Notes under the pieces: model-generated
Told to the model about the DNA's origin: nothing
Databases searched by the model: none
What the model saw: the letters and a program-made list of their open reading frames with translations, nothing else
Shown here: in pieces, positions 16,065 to 22,876 of the stretch
Layout: each line of letters begins with the position of its first letter
Numbering within the stretch: position 1 is the stretch's first letter
Made by a program: the position numbers and the translations under genes
DNA from: DASZHC01 sp035938215
Lineage (GTDB): Bacteria; Verrucomicrobiota; Verrucomicrobiia; Chthoniobacterales; JAFAMB01
DNA length: 27,759 nucleotides
Reading direction: 5' to 3'
NCBI GenBank assembly: GCA_035938215.1
Contig: DASZHC010000055.1
Location: 1 to 27,759, forward strand

Positions 16065-16795
16065 GGCTGCCAATATATTTCTCTATTACATGCTTCTTTG
16101 TCGCATTCGTGAATTCGGATTGTTTGGGAAATACCAAATGGAACGCTGCGAACGCCGCATACGCGGAGGGTAAATATGAGGAGGCGAAGGTGGATTATAT
16201 TCAGCTTGTCGACAGTCGCGAATATAGCTCCGAGCTTTTTTACAATCTTGGCGATGCATGGTTCAAGCTGAACGATCATGGAAGAGCCATTCTCAATTAC
16301 CAGCGCGCGCTCGTTCTCAACCCGGCATTTGAAGAGGCCAAAGCAAATTTGCAGACCGCGCTCAAGATTGTGGGAAATGAAGATCCAAAAACGATTCGCG
16401 ACTCGCTCGGGACATACGCCGACTATTTTCCGGTTGTAGCATCAGTCACATTTTGGATCGCAATCTTCTGCATAGTAGGCGCGCTGCAAAAACGCTTCTC
16501 CTATGGAACCTTTTTCGGATTTGTTTCGATTGCCGCTGGAATTCTTTTTGTTTGCAGCCTGGCAATTTGTATTTGGATCGGCGCGGGCCTTAAGGACCCC
16601 GATCGCGCTCTGGTCATCGAATCGGGGACTGACTTGAAATACGGGCCGGCAATAACTGCCCGCCCGGTGGAGAGTCTGCAGATCGGCCAACCAGTCCAGT
16701 TGATTTCGGCGCGGGGCGACTGGACGTTTTGCCGAGCCAACACTGGCAATCTAGGATGGATCTTGTCTCGAAAAGTTGAGCGCGTTGTACCCTAG
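16061..16795 (+). CDS. batE: BatE-like protein: TPR, two membrane helices, SH3 domain
   Basis: The 244-residue protein opens with a signal sequence ('LPIYFSITCFFVAFVNS'). It continues with TPR units at about 28-105 ('WNAANAAYAEGKYEEAKVDYIQLV', 'LFYNLGDAWFKLNDHGRAILNYQRALVLNP'), two membrane helices at about 125-143 and 150-175, and a C-terminal SH3-like domain ('VQLISARGDWTFCRANTGNLGWILSRKVERV'). This order is the classical BatE architecture, the last member of the operon. The start is TTG at 16061, overlapping the batD stop by four bases; no ATG lies nearby. The gene ends at the edge of a repeat element (16793), which may also end the operon. Confidence 0.9.
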   Translation: MRLPIYFSITCFFVAFVNSDCLGNTKWNAANAAYAEGKYEEAKVDYIQLVDSREYSSELFYNLGDAWFKLNDHGRAILNYQRALVLNPAFEEAKANLQTALKIVGNEDPKTIRDSLGTYADYFPVVASVTFWIAIFCIVGALQKRFSYGTFFGFVSIAAGILFVCSLAICIWIGAGLKDPDRALVIESGTDLKYGPAITARPVESLQIGQPVQLISARGDWTFCRANTGNLGWILSRKVERVVP

Positions 16796-16919
16796 AATCC
16801 TTGAAAAGCAAAATGGTGCGGGATGCGCCCTCTACCGCCAGTCCGAGCTCGGACCGCCTTGCCGACGGCCCATTTTGGGCGCAACGTCGTCATCGTTATA
16901 TGCGAGACAGTGCACTAGC
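16793..16919 (+). repeat. Composite interspersed repeat, copy B, entering the DUF3108 gene
   Basis: It begins with tagaatccttgaaaagcaaa (16793-16812), repeated exactly at 25117-25136. It continues with gcgggatgc (16818), cgccttg-cgacggcccattttg--cgcaac (16855-16885) and gacag-gcactagc (16906-16919), the same blocks as copy A at 53-142. The first three bases are the batE stop codon. The last 20 bases encode the first residues of the downstream gene. Confidence 0.8.
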
Positions 16920-17706
16920 TCGGATAATCCCTATTCTTCTTCTGGCTGCGTTCGTCGCAAATGCGGAGGAAGGCGCGGATTGGATAAACTCCCTTACATC
17001 AAATAAGGGGCCGGGCGACTTTGCGCCTCCCCCGCCCATGCGACTCGCATATCGGTTCGGGTGGGATGGGATTCAGGCTGCAACCGCTGACGTTCGCCTT
17101 TCATCCCCAACAAAAAACACACTGGAAATTGATGCGAAGGGAAGCACTTCCGGGCTACCGCGTGTTTTGTTCAAGCTTGATGTCTACCATCGGGCAACGG
17201 AAAACAAGTCGACTCTGCGGCCAATCCATTTTGTCCAAGAGGAGAGGTATCGGTCCGAAACGGTGAAAACCCGTGTCGATTTCGAACCGACCCAAGTAAT
17301 CGGTTTTCGCCAGAAAATTCCAAGCGATCAGCAACCGAAGCCAGAAACTTTCAAATTCAGTCCCGTCTTTGACATGGCAACTGCGTTACTTTGGGTCAGG
17401 AGCCAACCGCTTAGAAACGGCGACACCGAGTCGATCGTGGTTTGGGCGTCAAACGCACCGTACCTCGCAACAGTTAAGGTTTTAGGTAAAGATTCGCTGA
17501 GAATCGCTGGACGCGACAAGGGAGCAATCAAACTCGAGCTCCACATCAAGAAGATTGATAAAAAGATGCAGTTGAAGGAGCACAAACTCTTTAGAAGCGG
17601 GCGGGGCTGGCTCTCCGATGACGACAAGCGGATTCCCTTGCGCATCGAAGCCGATATTTTCATAGGCTACGTCTTCGCCGAGTTGGAGACCATGGAGGAA
17701 CAGTAA
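16900..17706 (+). CDS. DUF3108 family exported protein
   Basis: The 268-residue protein has a signal peptide (MRDSALARIIPILLLAAFVANA) and then a DUF3108 domain. It opens 'PPMRLAYRFGWDGIQAATADVRLS', runs through 'VYHRATENKSTLRPIHFVQEER', and ends 'IPLRIEADIFIGYVFAELETME', with a central 'FDMATALLWVRSQPLRNGD'. Family members are periplasmic or exported lipocalin-like proteins of unknown function. The frame is open back to a TTG at 16801, but that extension is pure repeat translation, so ATG at 16900 is the sensible start. Even that ATG and the first six or seven codons lie inside repeat copy B, so the repeat seems to have replaced the original start region. It lies just after the Bat operon on the same strand, and its link to it is uncertain. 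Confidence 0.82.
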   Translation: MRDSALARIIPILLLAAFVANAEEGADWINSLTSNKGPGDFAPPPPMRLAYRFGWDGIQAATADVRLSSPTKNTLEIDAKGSTSGLPRVLFKLDVYHRATENKSTLRPIHFVQEERYRSETVKTRVDFEPTQVIGFRQKIPSDQQPKPETFKFSPVFDMATALLWVRSQPLRNGDTESIVVWASNAPYLATVKVLGKDSLRIAGRDKGAIKLELHIKKIDKKMQLKEHKLFRSGRGWLSDDDKRIPLRIEADIFIGYVFAELETMEEQ

Positions 17707-17810
17707 TTGGCTGTCTCGCCTCGAATTCTGGCCAGTGCGAATGAGTAATCGACAGAAAATCTCTCTCCAAGCTCCCGTTCGAGTGGACCAAAGTGATTAG
17801 AAATAACTGC

Positions 17811-18224
17811 ATGAGCGTAAGGAAGAAGTCTCCCATAAGGCTGGCAGCGAGATTGCTCCTCGCGATCCTGATCGGTACAGCTCTGCAACTTGTTTGGAAA
17901 TCTGCCGTGCTGGCTTTGCCTGACGATGGGTCGCCTTGGCTAAATGTGCAGGCTATTTTGCATAGTCCTCTTTTCATATTCGTCGTATTTTTGATGGCAT
18001 GCCAATTCTTTAATTGGTTGATGGTCCTCCGCGACGCAGACTTGAGTTATGCCCAACCCATCACGTCGTTGAGCTATGTTTCAGTTTTTTTCTTATCCGT
18101 TCTGTATTTGAAGGAAGCGGCCGATCTGATTCAGATGACAGGTATCATATTCGTGCTTGCCGGCGTTTGGTTCATCAGCCAGACGGATCATGTCACGCAA
18201 TTCGGGGAACGTGAGGCTAAATGA
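17811..18224 (+). CDS. Four-helix DMT/SMR-type half-transporter, first subunit
   Basis: This 137-residue protein has four evenly spaced membrane helices (about 12-34, 47-70, 80-100, 108-127). The layout is that of one half of a drug/metabolite transporter (EamA/SMR). 'YAQPITSLSYVSVFFLSVLYLKE' followed by 'MTGIIFVLAGVWF' is typical of the second half-repeat of such proteins. Helix 1 lacks the glutamate that carries protons in EmrE, having 'ALQLVWKSAV', so it resembles the ArnE/ArnF flippase type more than a drug antiporter. ATG at 17811 was chosen; GTG at 17793 would add six polar residues. Its stop overlaps the next start as ATGA, and the two most likely form a heterodimer. The 104 bases in front show no clear signal. 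Confidence 0.82.
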   Translation: MSVRKKSPIRLAARLLLAILIGTALQLVWKSAVLALPDDGSPWLNVQAILHSPLFIFVVFLMACQFFNWLMVLRDADLSYAQPITSLSYVSVFFLSVLYLKEAADLIQMTGIIFVLAGVWFISQTDHVTQFGEREAK

Positions 18225-18553
18225 GTCAGACCTTCATTGGTGTGCTCCTCGTCGTCATTTGCACGTTGCTTGAAGGCATCGGCCAAGTGTTTTTGAAAAA
18301 ATCTGTTTTGAGGGCCGTCCGTTGGTATCTTTGGATTTCATTCGGTGTTGTGATTCTGTTTCTCGAAACAGTGATATACACCAAAGCGTTGCTGTTTCTT
18401 GATGTCGGCGTCGCGTATGCGATCAGCAGCCTCAACCTGATTTCGATTACGCTTATGTCGCGCTGTCTCCTTCGCGAAAAGGTGACGAGAAAACGCTGGA
18501 TTGGCGTGTGCCTGATTATTATTGGCGTTGGCCTTGTCGTAGCGCGTACATGA
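18221..18553 (+). CDS. Four-helix DMT/SMR-type half-transporter, second subunit
   Basis: This 110-residue protein is SMR-sized with four membrane helices (about 4-24, 34-54, 57-78, 90-108). Helix 1 reads 'VVICTLLEGIGQVFLKKS', with a glutamate in the helix and the 'GQ-F-KK' pattern of SMR/ArnE-type proteins. The loop 'LDVGVAYAISSLNLI' matches the 'V-VAYPISSL' motif of DMT proteins, and 'VTRKRWIGVCLIIIGVGLVV' closes the fold. It overlaps both the preceding half-transporter and the following acyltransferase by ATGA, so all three are made together. Together the two subunits equal one eight-helix transporter. Export of a lipid-linked or small amphipathic product is an inference from the acyltransferase beside it. 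Confidence 0.85.
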   Translation: MSQTFIGVLLVVICTLLEGIGQVFLKKSVLRAVRWYLWISFGVVILFLETVIYTKALLFLDVGVAYAISSLNLISITLMSRCLLREKVTRKRWIGVCLIIIGVGLVVART

Positions 18554-19713
18554 ACCCGGATACTTTTGAGGTTGAGTTCTTTAAGACAGCCTCGCAGATT
18601 CCAAATGGCCTATGGGACGCCTGCTTTCAGCCGCCAGCCGAGGCTCGCTGGTGGTACGAAACTCTCGATCAATCCGGTATCGACGACCAGTTCACCTTTT
18701 TTTACGGCTTGATTAAACATTTCGGTTGTCCGGTTGGAATAGCGCCGGTTTTCGTAATGGACTTGCCCGTCGAACAAGTTGCGCCGCAGGAGTTTTTGCG
18801 GCTATTGCTGGTCGTTGGGAAGATCGTACCGTCTGTCTTATGCCAGCGGACCTTATTTGTCGGCTCTCCTGTCCTCGACGAAGGCAGAGTCGGCCTTATT
18901 TCCAATGTTAATCGGCGTGCTGCGCTTCTTTCTCTCCAAGTTGCGCTGGAAAAGAAGGCCAATGAGCTTCGTGCCCTTCTGATTGTTTGGAAAGACTTTC
19001 CTGAAAACTCGTCGGCCGATTTGAACTGGCTATCGCATCAGCGGAGGCTTTTTCGCGTTATCAGTTTCCCAAACACGGTCGTGGAATTCCCGTCGCACCG
19101 CAAAGAGGACTATTTCGCGGTCATGAAGGGATCGAGGCGGCGTAAGCTGAAAACGAAGCTGAGACGCAGTAGAGAACAGGTGGCGCTCAGTGTGGAAATT
19201 GTCCAGCGTCCAGACGCAAACACGCTTGACGATATCTTTGGATTGTTCTGGCAGACCTATGAAAAGTCGCCGACCAAATTTGTGAGGCTCAATCGCAAGT
19301 TTTTTGAAGTCATTGCTGAAAAGCAGGCCACCCATTTTATTATCCTTCGAGAAAAGGTCACAGGCGAAATGATCGCATTCATGCTGTGCTTCGATATGGG
19401 CGAGCGGCTGATAAATATGTTCATCGGCATGGATTACAGCTGCCCAAAGGAAAGGATGCTTTTTTTCCGTTTATGGGACGCCGCGGTCGATCTGGCTTTA
19501 TCGCGCGGTTTTACTGCCATTGTGAGCGGTCGATCGTCTTATGAGGCAAAAATTGAGACAGGGCATAAGCTCGTTCCGCTCAATAATTATTGCCGCCACC
19601 ACAACATTATTTTACGTAACGTCTACCGTATCTTCGCGCAGAGGATCCACTGGGCCTCACTGGACGAAGCCTTGGCCCGTTTCCTGAAAGCGCATCCGGT
19701 ATCACCTTACTAA
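18550..19713 (+). CDS. FemAB/COG3146-like GNAT N-acyltransferase
   Basis: The 387-residue protein looks like the double-GNAT proteins annotated as COG3146 or FemAB-like (PF04339/Acetyltransf_6). The N-terminal half is a degenerate GNAT fold with 'GCPVGIAPVFVMDLP'. The C-terminal half (about 180-360) begins with 'YFAVMKGSRRRKLKTKLRR', the basic segment common to these proteins. It continues with 'FFEVIAEKQATHFIILRE', 'GEMIAFMLCFDMGERLINMFIGMD' and 'LFFRLWDAAVDLALSRGFTAIVSG'. Known relatives transfer an acyl or aminoacyl group to an amine on a peptidoglycan precursor, exopolysaccharide or lipid; the substrate here is unknown. ATG at 18550 overlaps the preceding stop; an in-frame GTG upstream (18508) lies inside the transporter gene and is unlikely. 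Confidence 0.82.
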   Translation: MNPDTFEVEFFKTASQIPNGLWDACFQPPAEARWWYETLDQSGIDDQFTFFYGLIKHFGCPVGIAPVFVMDLPVEQVAPQEFLRLLLVVGKIVPSVLCQRTLFVGSPVLDEGRVGLISNVNRRAALLSLQVALEKKANELRALLIVWKDFPENSSADLNWLSHQRRLFRVISFPNTVVEFPSHRKEDYFAVMKGSRRRKLKTKLRRSREQVALSVEIVQRPDANTLDDIFGLFWQTYEKSPTKFVRLNRKFFEVIAEKQATHFIILREKVTGEMIAFMLCFDMGERLINMFIGMDYSCPKERMLFFRLWDAAVDLALSRGFTAIVSGRSSYEAKIETGHKLVPLNNYCRHHNIILRNVYRIFAQRIHWASLDEALARFLKAHPVSPY

Positions 19714-19749
19714 AATGAAATTTTTGGATCGTGAAATTCTCAGGCTAGG

Positions 19750-20088
19750 CTATTGACGGTGAAAAAAGCGGACCTCCTCGCGCAGACGCTCGACTTCCTT
19801 CATCAGGTCCATCATGAGTTTGATCCCCATCAGATTCATGCCGCACGCGTTGCGTAAATTTTCGATGCGCCGCACAGCATGGATCGCTCGATCGTCAAAA
19901 TACCAACCGCTATCCGGCAATTTAGAGGCCGGAACAACTAGCCCGTGTTTGCAGTAAAGAATAATGAGGCGGCGCGGTACCTGTGCAAGATCCGCAATTG
20001 CTTCAATCGTGTAAACAGCCCGCATCGAATGTTCAACGGGCTGCAACTCCTGTGTCGACTCTTCTTTAACATTGCCGGGTTCTTTCAT
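19750..20088 (-). CDS. cbpM: CbpM-like MerR-type modulator of CbpA
   Basis: The 112-residue protein has a MerR-like winged helix with 'YTIEAIADLAQVPRRLIILYCKHGLVVP' (about 26-53), then 'GWYFDDRAIHAVRRIENLRNACGMNLMGIKLMMDLMKEVERLREEV', ending in a coiled helix. This is the layout of CbpM and the related HspR-type proteins coded beside DnaJ-like genes. In E. coli CbpM binds the J-domain of CbpA and inhibits it. It follows cbpA by 25 bases on the same strand, which supports the call. No strong ribosome-binding site is seen at ATG 20088. It converges with the acyltransferase gene, from which it is separated by 36 bases with no clear terminator. Confidence 0.85.
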   Translation of the reverse strand: MKEPGNVKEESTQELQPVEHSMRAVYTIEAIADLAQVPRRLIILYCKHGLVVPASKLPDSGWYFDDRAIHAVRRIENLRNACGMNLMGIKLMMDLMKEVERLREEVRFFHRQ

Positions 20089-20113
20089 CGCCAGTTTGGA
20101 TCACGATCCATCT

Positions 20114-21106
20114 TTACGAGTTCCTCGGATTAAAATGCGAGACGCGACTTAAGCTATTCCAGAGTTCTCGTTCTTCTTCAGTAACTTTCTCCGGCACGAC
20201 TATATTGATGACGACAAATAGATCTCCTTTCTCGCCGGACTGTCCATTAACCAACCCGCGTCCGCGCACACGCAATTGCTGCCCGTTGTTCGCGCCGGGA
20301 GGGATTTTTACGGAGACTCGATCCTGAAGGGTCGAAATTACGACCCTTGTGCCGAGAACCGCCTCCCAGGGTGCAAGATCAAGGCTGTAATAGAGGTCAG
20401 CGCCGCGAACGCGAAAATCGGGATGAGCCGCAAAACGAATCCGAAGATAAAGGTCTCCCGGCGCCCCTCCGCCTATTCCTTCGTTCCCCATCCCGGGAAC
20501 GCGAATAATCTGCCCGTCGATCACTCCCGAAGGGATTTTTACCTTGATTGTCTGCGTCCTGGCCTGACCGGTCTTCCGATTGGTTCGCCGGAGAGTAAGC
20601 ACCCGAACAGATCCTTTCGACGCTTCTTCGAGGGTAACCAGTATATCGCTTTCGAGATCGCTGCCGCGGCGCGCAAATCCCGCTTCTCCGTCACCGTATT
20701 CCTGCCGATGGTCAAAGCCGGAAAAGCCGTCAAAACGTCCGCTCCGGCCGAAGAATTGTTCAAAGAAATCGGAAAAACCCGTTCCATCAAACCGGAATTC
20801 AAAAGATCCTTCCGAGAACGGAGCGCCTCGGGCTCGACCTTGCTGCCATCCGGGAGGTGGCTGGAAGTCGGTTCCGTCTCTCCAATTAGAACCGAGTTCA
20901 TCGTATTTTTTGCGGTTCTCAGGATCGCCGAGGACCTCGTAAGCCTCGTTGATTTCTTTAAATTTTTCCTCGGCAGCTTTTTTGTCCTTGGCCACATCCG
21001 GATGATATTGCCGCGCGAGCTTACGAAATGCCTTCTTAATGTCCTCGTTGCTGGCTTCACGAGGTACGTTCAGAGTCTTGTAGTAGTCTTTGAATTCAAC
21101 CGGCAT
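20114..21106 (-). CDS. cbpA: CbpA-type DnaJ co-chaperone
   Basis: The 330-residue protein is a type II (zinc-finger-less) Hsp40. The J-domain fills residues 1-70, with 'DYYKTLNVPREASNEDIKKAFRKLARQYHPDVAKD' broken as usual by the essential HPD (35-37). A Gly/Phe-rich linker follows ('FSDFFEQFFGRSGRFDGFSGF', about 109-130). Two beta-rich substrate-binding domains come next, marked by 'VKIPSGVIDGQIIRVPGMG', 'GDLYLRIRFAAHPDFRVRGADLYYSLDLAPWEAVLG' and 'VKIPPGANNGQQLRVRGRGL'. It should stimulate DnaK ATPase. ATG at 21106 has AAGGAAG nine bases upstream. The protein is normal in length and complete. cbpM follows. Confidence 0.95.
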   Translation of the reverse strand: MPVEFKDYYKTLNVPREASNEDIKKAFRKLARQYHPDVAKDKKAAEEKFKEINEAYEVLGDPENRKKYDELGSNWRDGTDFQPPPGWQQGRARGAPFSEGSFEFRFDGTGFSDFFEQFFGRSGRFDGFSGFDHRQEYGDGEAGFARRGSDLESDILVTLEEASKGSVRVLTLRRTNRKTGQARTQTIKVKIPSGVIDGQIIRVPGMGNEGIGGGAPGDLYLRIRFAAHPDFRVRGADLYYSLDLAPWEAVLGTRVVISTLQDRVSVKIPPGANNGQQLRVRGRGLVNGQSGEKGDLFVVINIVVPEKVTEEERELWNSLSRVSHFNPRNS

Positions 21107-21256
21107 GTCGAAGCACTTCCTTGGCGTTCCAACTAATCAGGCTCAACGGCGTCGGCCCACCCTTGATCACAGAACGCTTACCGTCAATGAGTGCGCAAAA
21201 CACCCTGCAGTCAACGGGTTCGTTGTCGAGAACGTACCTGGCTGCTTGCAGGCAGG

Positions 21257-21370
21257 TTATCCCTGCCCGCCCGGTTGCCGACTTTTTTTCAGCGGGGTTG
21301 TGTCGCGAAACCTCATGGTGTAGAATGGCGGCTCCGTGGAGATCCGGATCGGGCAAAAGCTGTCGCCCAT
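21257..21370 (-). CDS. Possible small ORF upstream of cbpA with a strong ribosome-binding site
   Basis: An ATG at 21370 is preceded by AGGAGGAGCT, the strongest Shine-Dalgarno sequence in this area. It opens 37 codons (MGDSFCPIRISTEPPFYTM...) ending in TAA at 21257. A second frame continues from there to 21096 ('LQAARYVLDNEPVDCRVFCAL...') and overlaps the cbpA start. The two together could be one small gene broken by a frameshift near 21258, where a ggcagg-ttatc-cctgcc hairpin lies. I recognise no family. It faces the desaturase start 40 bases away. Confidence 0.3.
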   Translation of the reverse strand: MGDSFCPIRISTEPPFYTMRFRDTTPLKKSRQPGGQG

Positions 21371-21410
21371 AGCTCCTCCTCACGGTGATTACCGAACTCC
21401 CTACCACATC

Positions 21411-22520
21411 ATGTTTTCACGAATACCCTTCGACAAGGTCAATTGGCTTATAAGTTCGTTTCTCATCGGCACGTTATTTCTCGCGCTTACCGCAGTCCCG
21501 GCATATCTCTGGTTTTTTGGGATCGATCGATTCCAAGTCATCCTTTTCTTTGTGATGTTCTTCGCTTGCGGCTTTTCGATCACGCTTGGTTATCACCGGC
21601 TATTTTCACATCTCACTTTCCAGGCTCACTGGATCGTTAGACTTTTGACGCTCGTTTTCGGAGCCGGCGCGTTTGAAAACTCCGTTTTGTTGTGGGCGTG
21701 CGAGCACCGGAGTCATCACAAACACGTGGACCATGATGATGATCCTTACTGCATCTCGAAGGGCTTATTTCACGCGCACATCGGCTGGCTCCTTTTCAAA
21801 CTCGATCCCGGTCCTCCGTTCGACAATGTCACCGATCTGCAGAAAGATCCGCTCGTCATGTGGCAGCATCGCAACATTCATTGGCTCGCTGCATTGGTTT
21901 CCTTTGTGTTTCCCGCGTTAATTGGTTACGCGTGGGGCGGCTGGCGCTCGGCCCTTGGAGCGTTTCTCATCGCGGGAGTTGCCCGCTTGGTTGTTCTTCA
22001 GCATTGCACGTTCTGCATCAACTCCCTTTGCCACTATATCGGGTCTCGTCCCTACTCTTCAAAGTGCAGCGCCCGCGACTCATGGCTGACGGCTATTGTT
22101 ACCTTGGGCGAAGGATACCATAATTTTCATCATGAGTTTCAGTACGATTACCGAAATGGCGTCAAGCCATGGCAGATCGATCCCACGAAATGGTTGATTT
22201 GGACTCTCTCCAAATTGCGGCTCGTGCAAAAGCTGCGCCGCGTTCCCAAGGAAAAAGTCATCCTTGCGGAACTGATGGAGGCCCAGAGGCAGCTTGAGAC
22301 AAAACTTGCCGCGCCCGGACTGACGGAGGCGGCTGCAGCTTACTTCGCGAACGCTTATCACCGGCTCCAGAACGCTGCCAAAAATTGGACGGACAATAAG
22401 GCGCAACAAATAGAAGTGACTCGCGAAATGCTTGGGGAACTCCAGAACGAAATTCGCCGCGCAACCCGTATCTTGCGACTTCCCGCAGCGCGGATCGGAC
22501 CCCCCAGCTTGGGCTACTGA
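21411..22520 (+). CDS. Acyl-CoA/acyl-lipid desaturase (delta-9 type)
   Basis: This 369-residue membrane desaturase carries the three histidine boxes that hold the di-iron centre: HRLFSH (62-67), EHRSHHKHVD (98-107) and EGYHNFHH (234-241), plus the extra ligand region 'NSLCHYIG' (His208). Hydrophobic helices at about 12-35, 40-58, 72-90, 155-175 and 180-198 fit the family topology. It inserts a cis double bond in a fatty acyl chain, using oxygen and electrons from a ferredoxin or similar donor not present here. After the core, residues about 262-369 form a charged, helical extension that is neither cytochrome b5 nor an ordinary tail. I chose ATG at 21411, just before the first conserved residues; a GTG at 21336 would add 25 residues. 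Neither start has a good ribosome-binding site. Confidence 0.92.
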   Translation: MFSRIPFDKVNWLISSFLIGTLFLALTAVPAYLWFFGIDRFQVILFFVMFFACGFSITLGYHRLFSHLTFQAHWIVRLLTLVFGAGAFENSVLLWACEHRSHHKHVDHDDDPYCISKGLFHAHIGWLLFKLDPGPPFDNVTDLQKDPLVMWQHRNIHWLAALVSFVFPALIGYAWGGWRSALGAFLIAGVARLVVLQHCTFCINSLCHYIGSRPYSSKCSARDSWLTAIVTLGEGYHNFHHEFQYDYRNGVKPWQIDPTKWLIWTLSKLRLVQKLRRVPKEKVILAELMEAQRQLETKLAAPGLTEAAAAYFANAYHRLQNAAKNWTDNKAQQIEVTREMLGELQNEIRRATRILRLPAARIGPPSLGY

Positions 22521-22552
22521 CTTCCATTCGGACGGTTGAAGGCAAAAAGTGG

Positions 22553-22573
22553 GACGGAGGCAGTCCCTCCGTC
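22553..22573. terminator. Hairpin between desaturase and SDR remnant
   Basis: gacggagg and cctccgtc form a perfect 8-base stem with a 5-base loop. It lies 33 bases after the desaturase stop and touches the stop codon of the SDR remnant, so it could end transcription from both sides. No T-run follows on either strand, so a repeat-derived hairpin is equally possible. Confidence 0.4.
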
Positions 22574-22773
22574 AAAGAACCGAAATCATTCCACCATCGA
22601 CGTAGATCATCTGGCTCTGCGGCGGCGTGAAGCTTTTCAGCATTCCGACCGTTGAGGATGACGGTAGCGGCATGTTCCGCGAGACCGAGCGCGAGGCTAT
22701 AACCGATACCTCCGTTTGAGCCCGTGATGAGGATGCGGCGTGCGGTGAGGTCGAATAGGTTCTTGTGCATCAT
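22572..22773 (-). pseudogene. Gluconate 5-dehydrogenase-like SDR with its middle deleted
   Basis: From ATG at 22773 the frame reads MMHKNLFDLTARRILITGSN, then GGIGYSLALGLAEHAATVIL and NGRNAEKLHAAA. This is the complete first 52 residues of a short-chain dehydrogenase, with the NAD(P)-binding TGxxxGIG motif, and it resembles gluconate 5-dehydrogenase (IdnO/Ga5DH). At about 22619 the sequence jumps, one frame over, to QSQMIYVDGGMISVL and a TGA at 22572. That is the ordinary C-terminus of the same family (the 'VDGG' motif). About 190 residues, including the Ser-Tyr-Lys active site, are missing, and the junction is out of frame. The gene is dead. It lies divergent from a LacI-type regulator of the kind that controls gluconate genes. 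Confidence 0.85.
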
Positions 22774-22821
22774 GGAGAAGGGGTTTAGGAGAAAGACACG
22801 TAAACAGAGCGGAGGAGACAT

Positions 22822-22833
22822 GATAGCGCTATC
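22822..22833. promoter_or_regulatory. LacI/GntR-type palindromic operator
   Basis: gatagcgctatc is a perfect 12-base palindrome with the central CG typical of LacI-family operators. It lies 43 bases before the regulator ATG and 48 before the SDR-remnant ATG, as expected for an autoregulated divergent pair. Binding is inferred. Confidence 0.6.
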
Positions 22834-22876
22834 TTCGATTTTTGGCAGTCCCATTTTTTAACGTACTCAGAACATT

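Noticed and set aside
20276..21136. Plus-strand open frame of 286 codons
   Set aside because: It is the antisense shadow of cbpA, a certain gene.
21096..21407. Minus-strand frame of 103 codons as a whole gene
   Set aside because: Its only start (GTG 21407) lies three bases from the divergent desaturase start, leaving no room for promoters; only the small ORF from 21370 is kept as a weak candidate.
22258..22571. Continuation of the SDR remnant frame into the desaturase gene
   Set aside because: After 22619 the frame reads out of phase with the SDR C-terminus and runs antisense to the desaturase.
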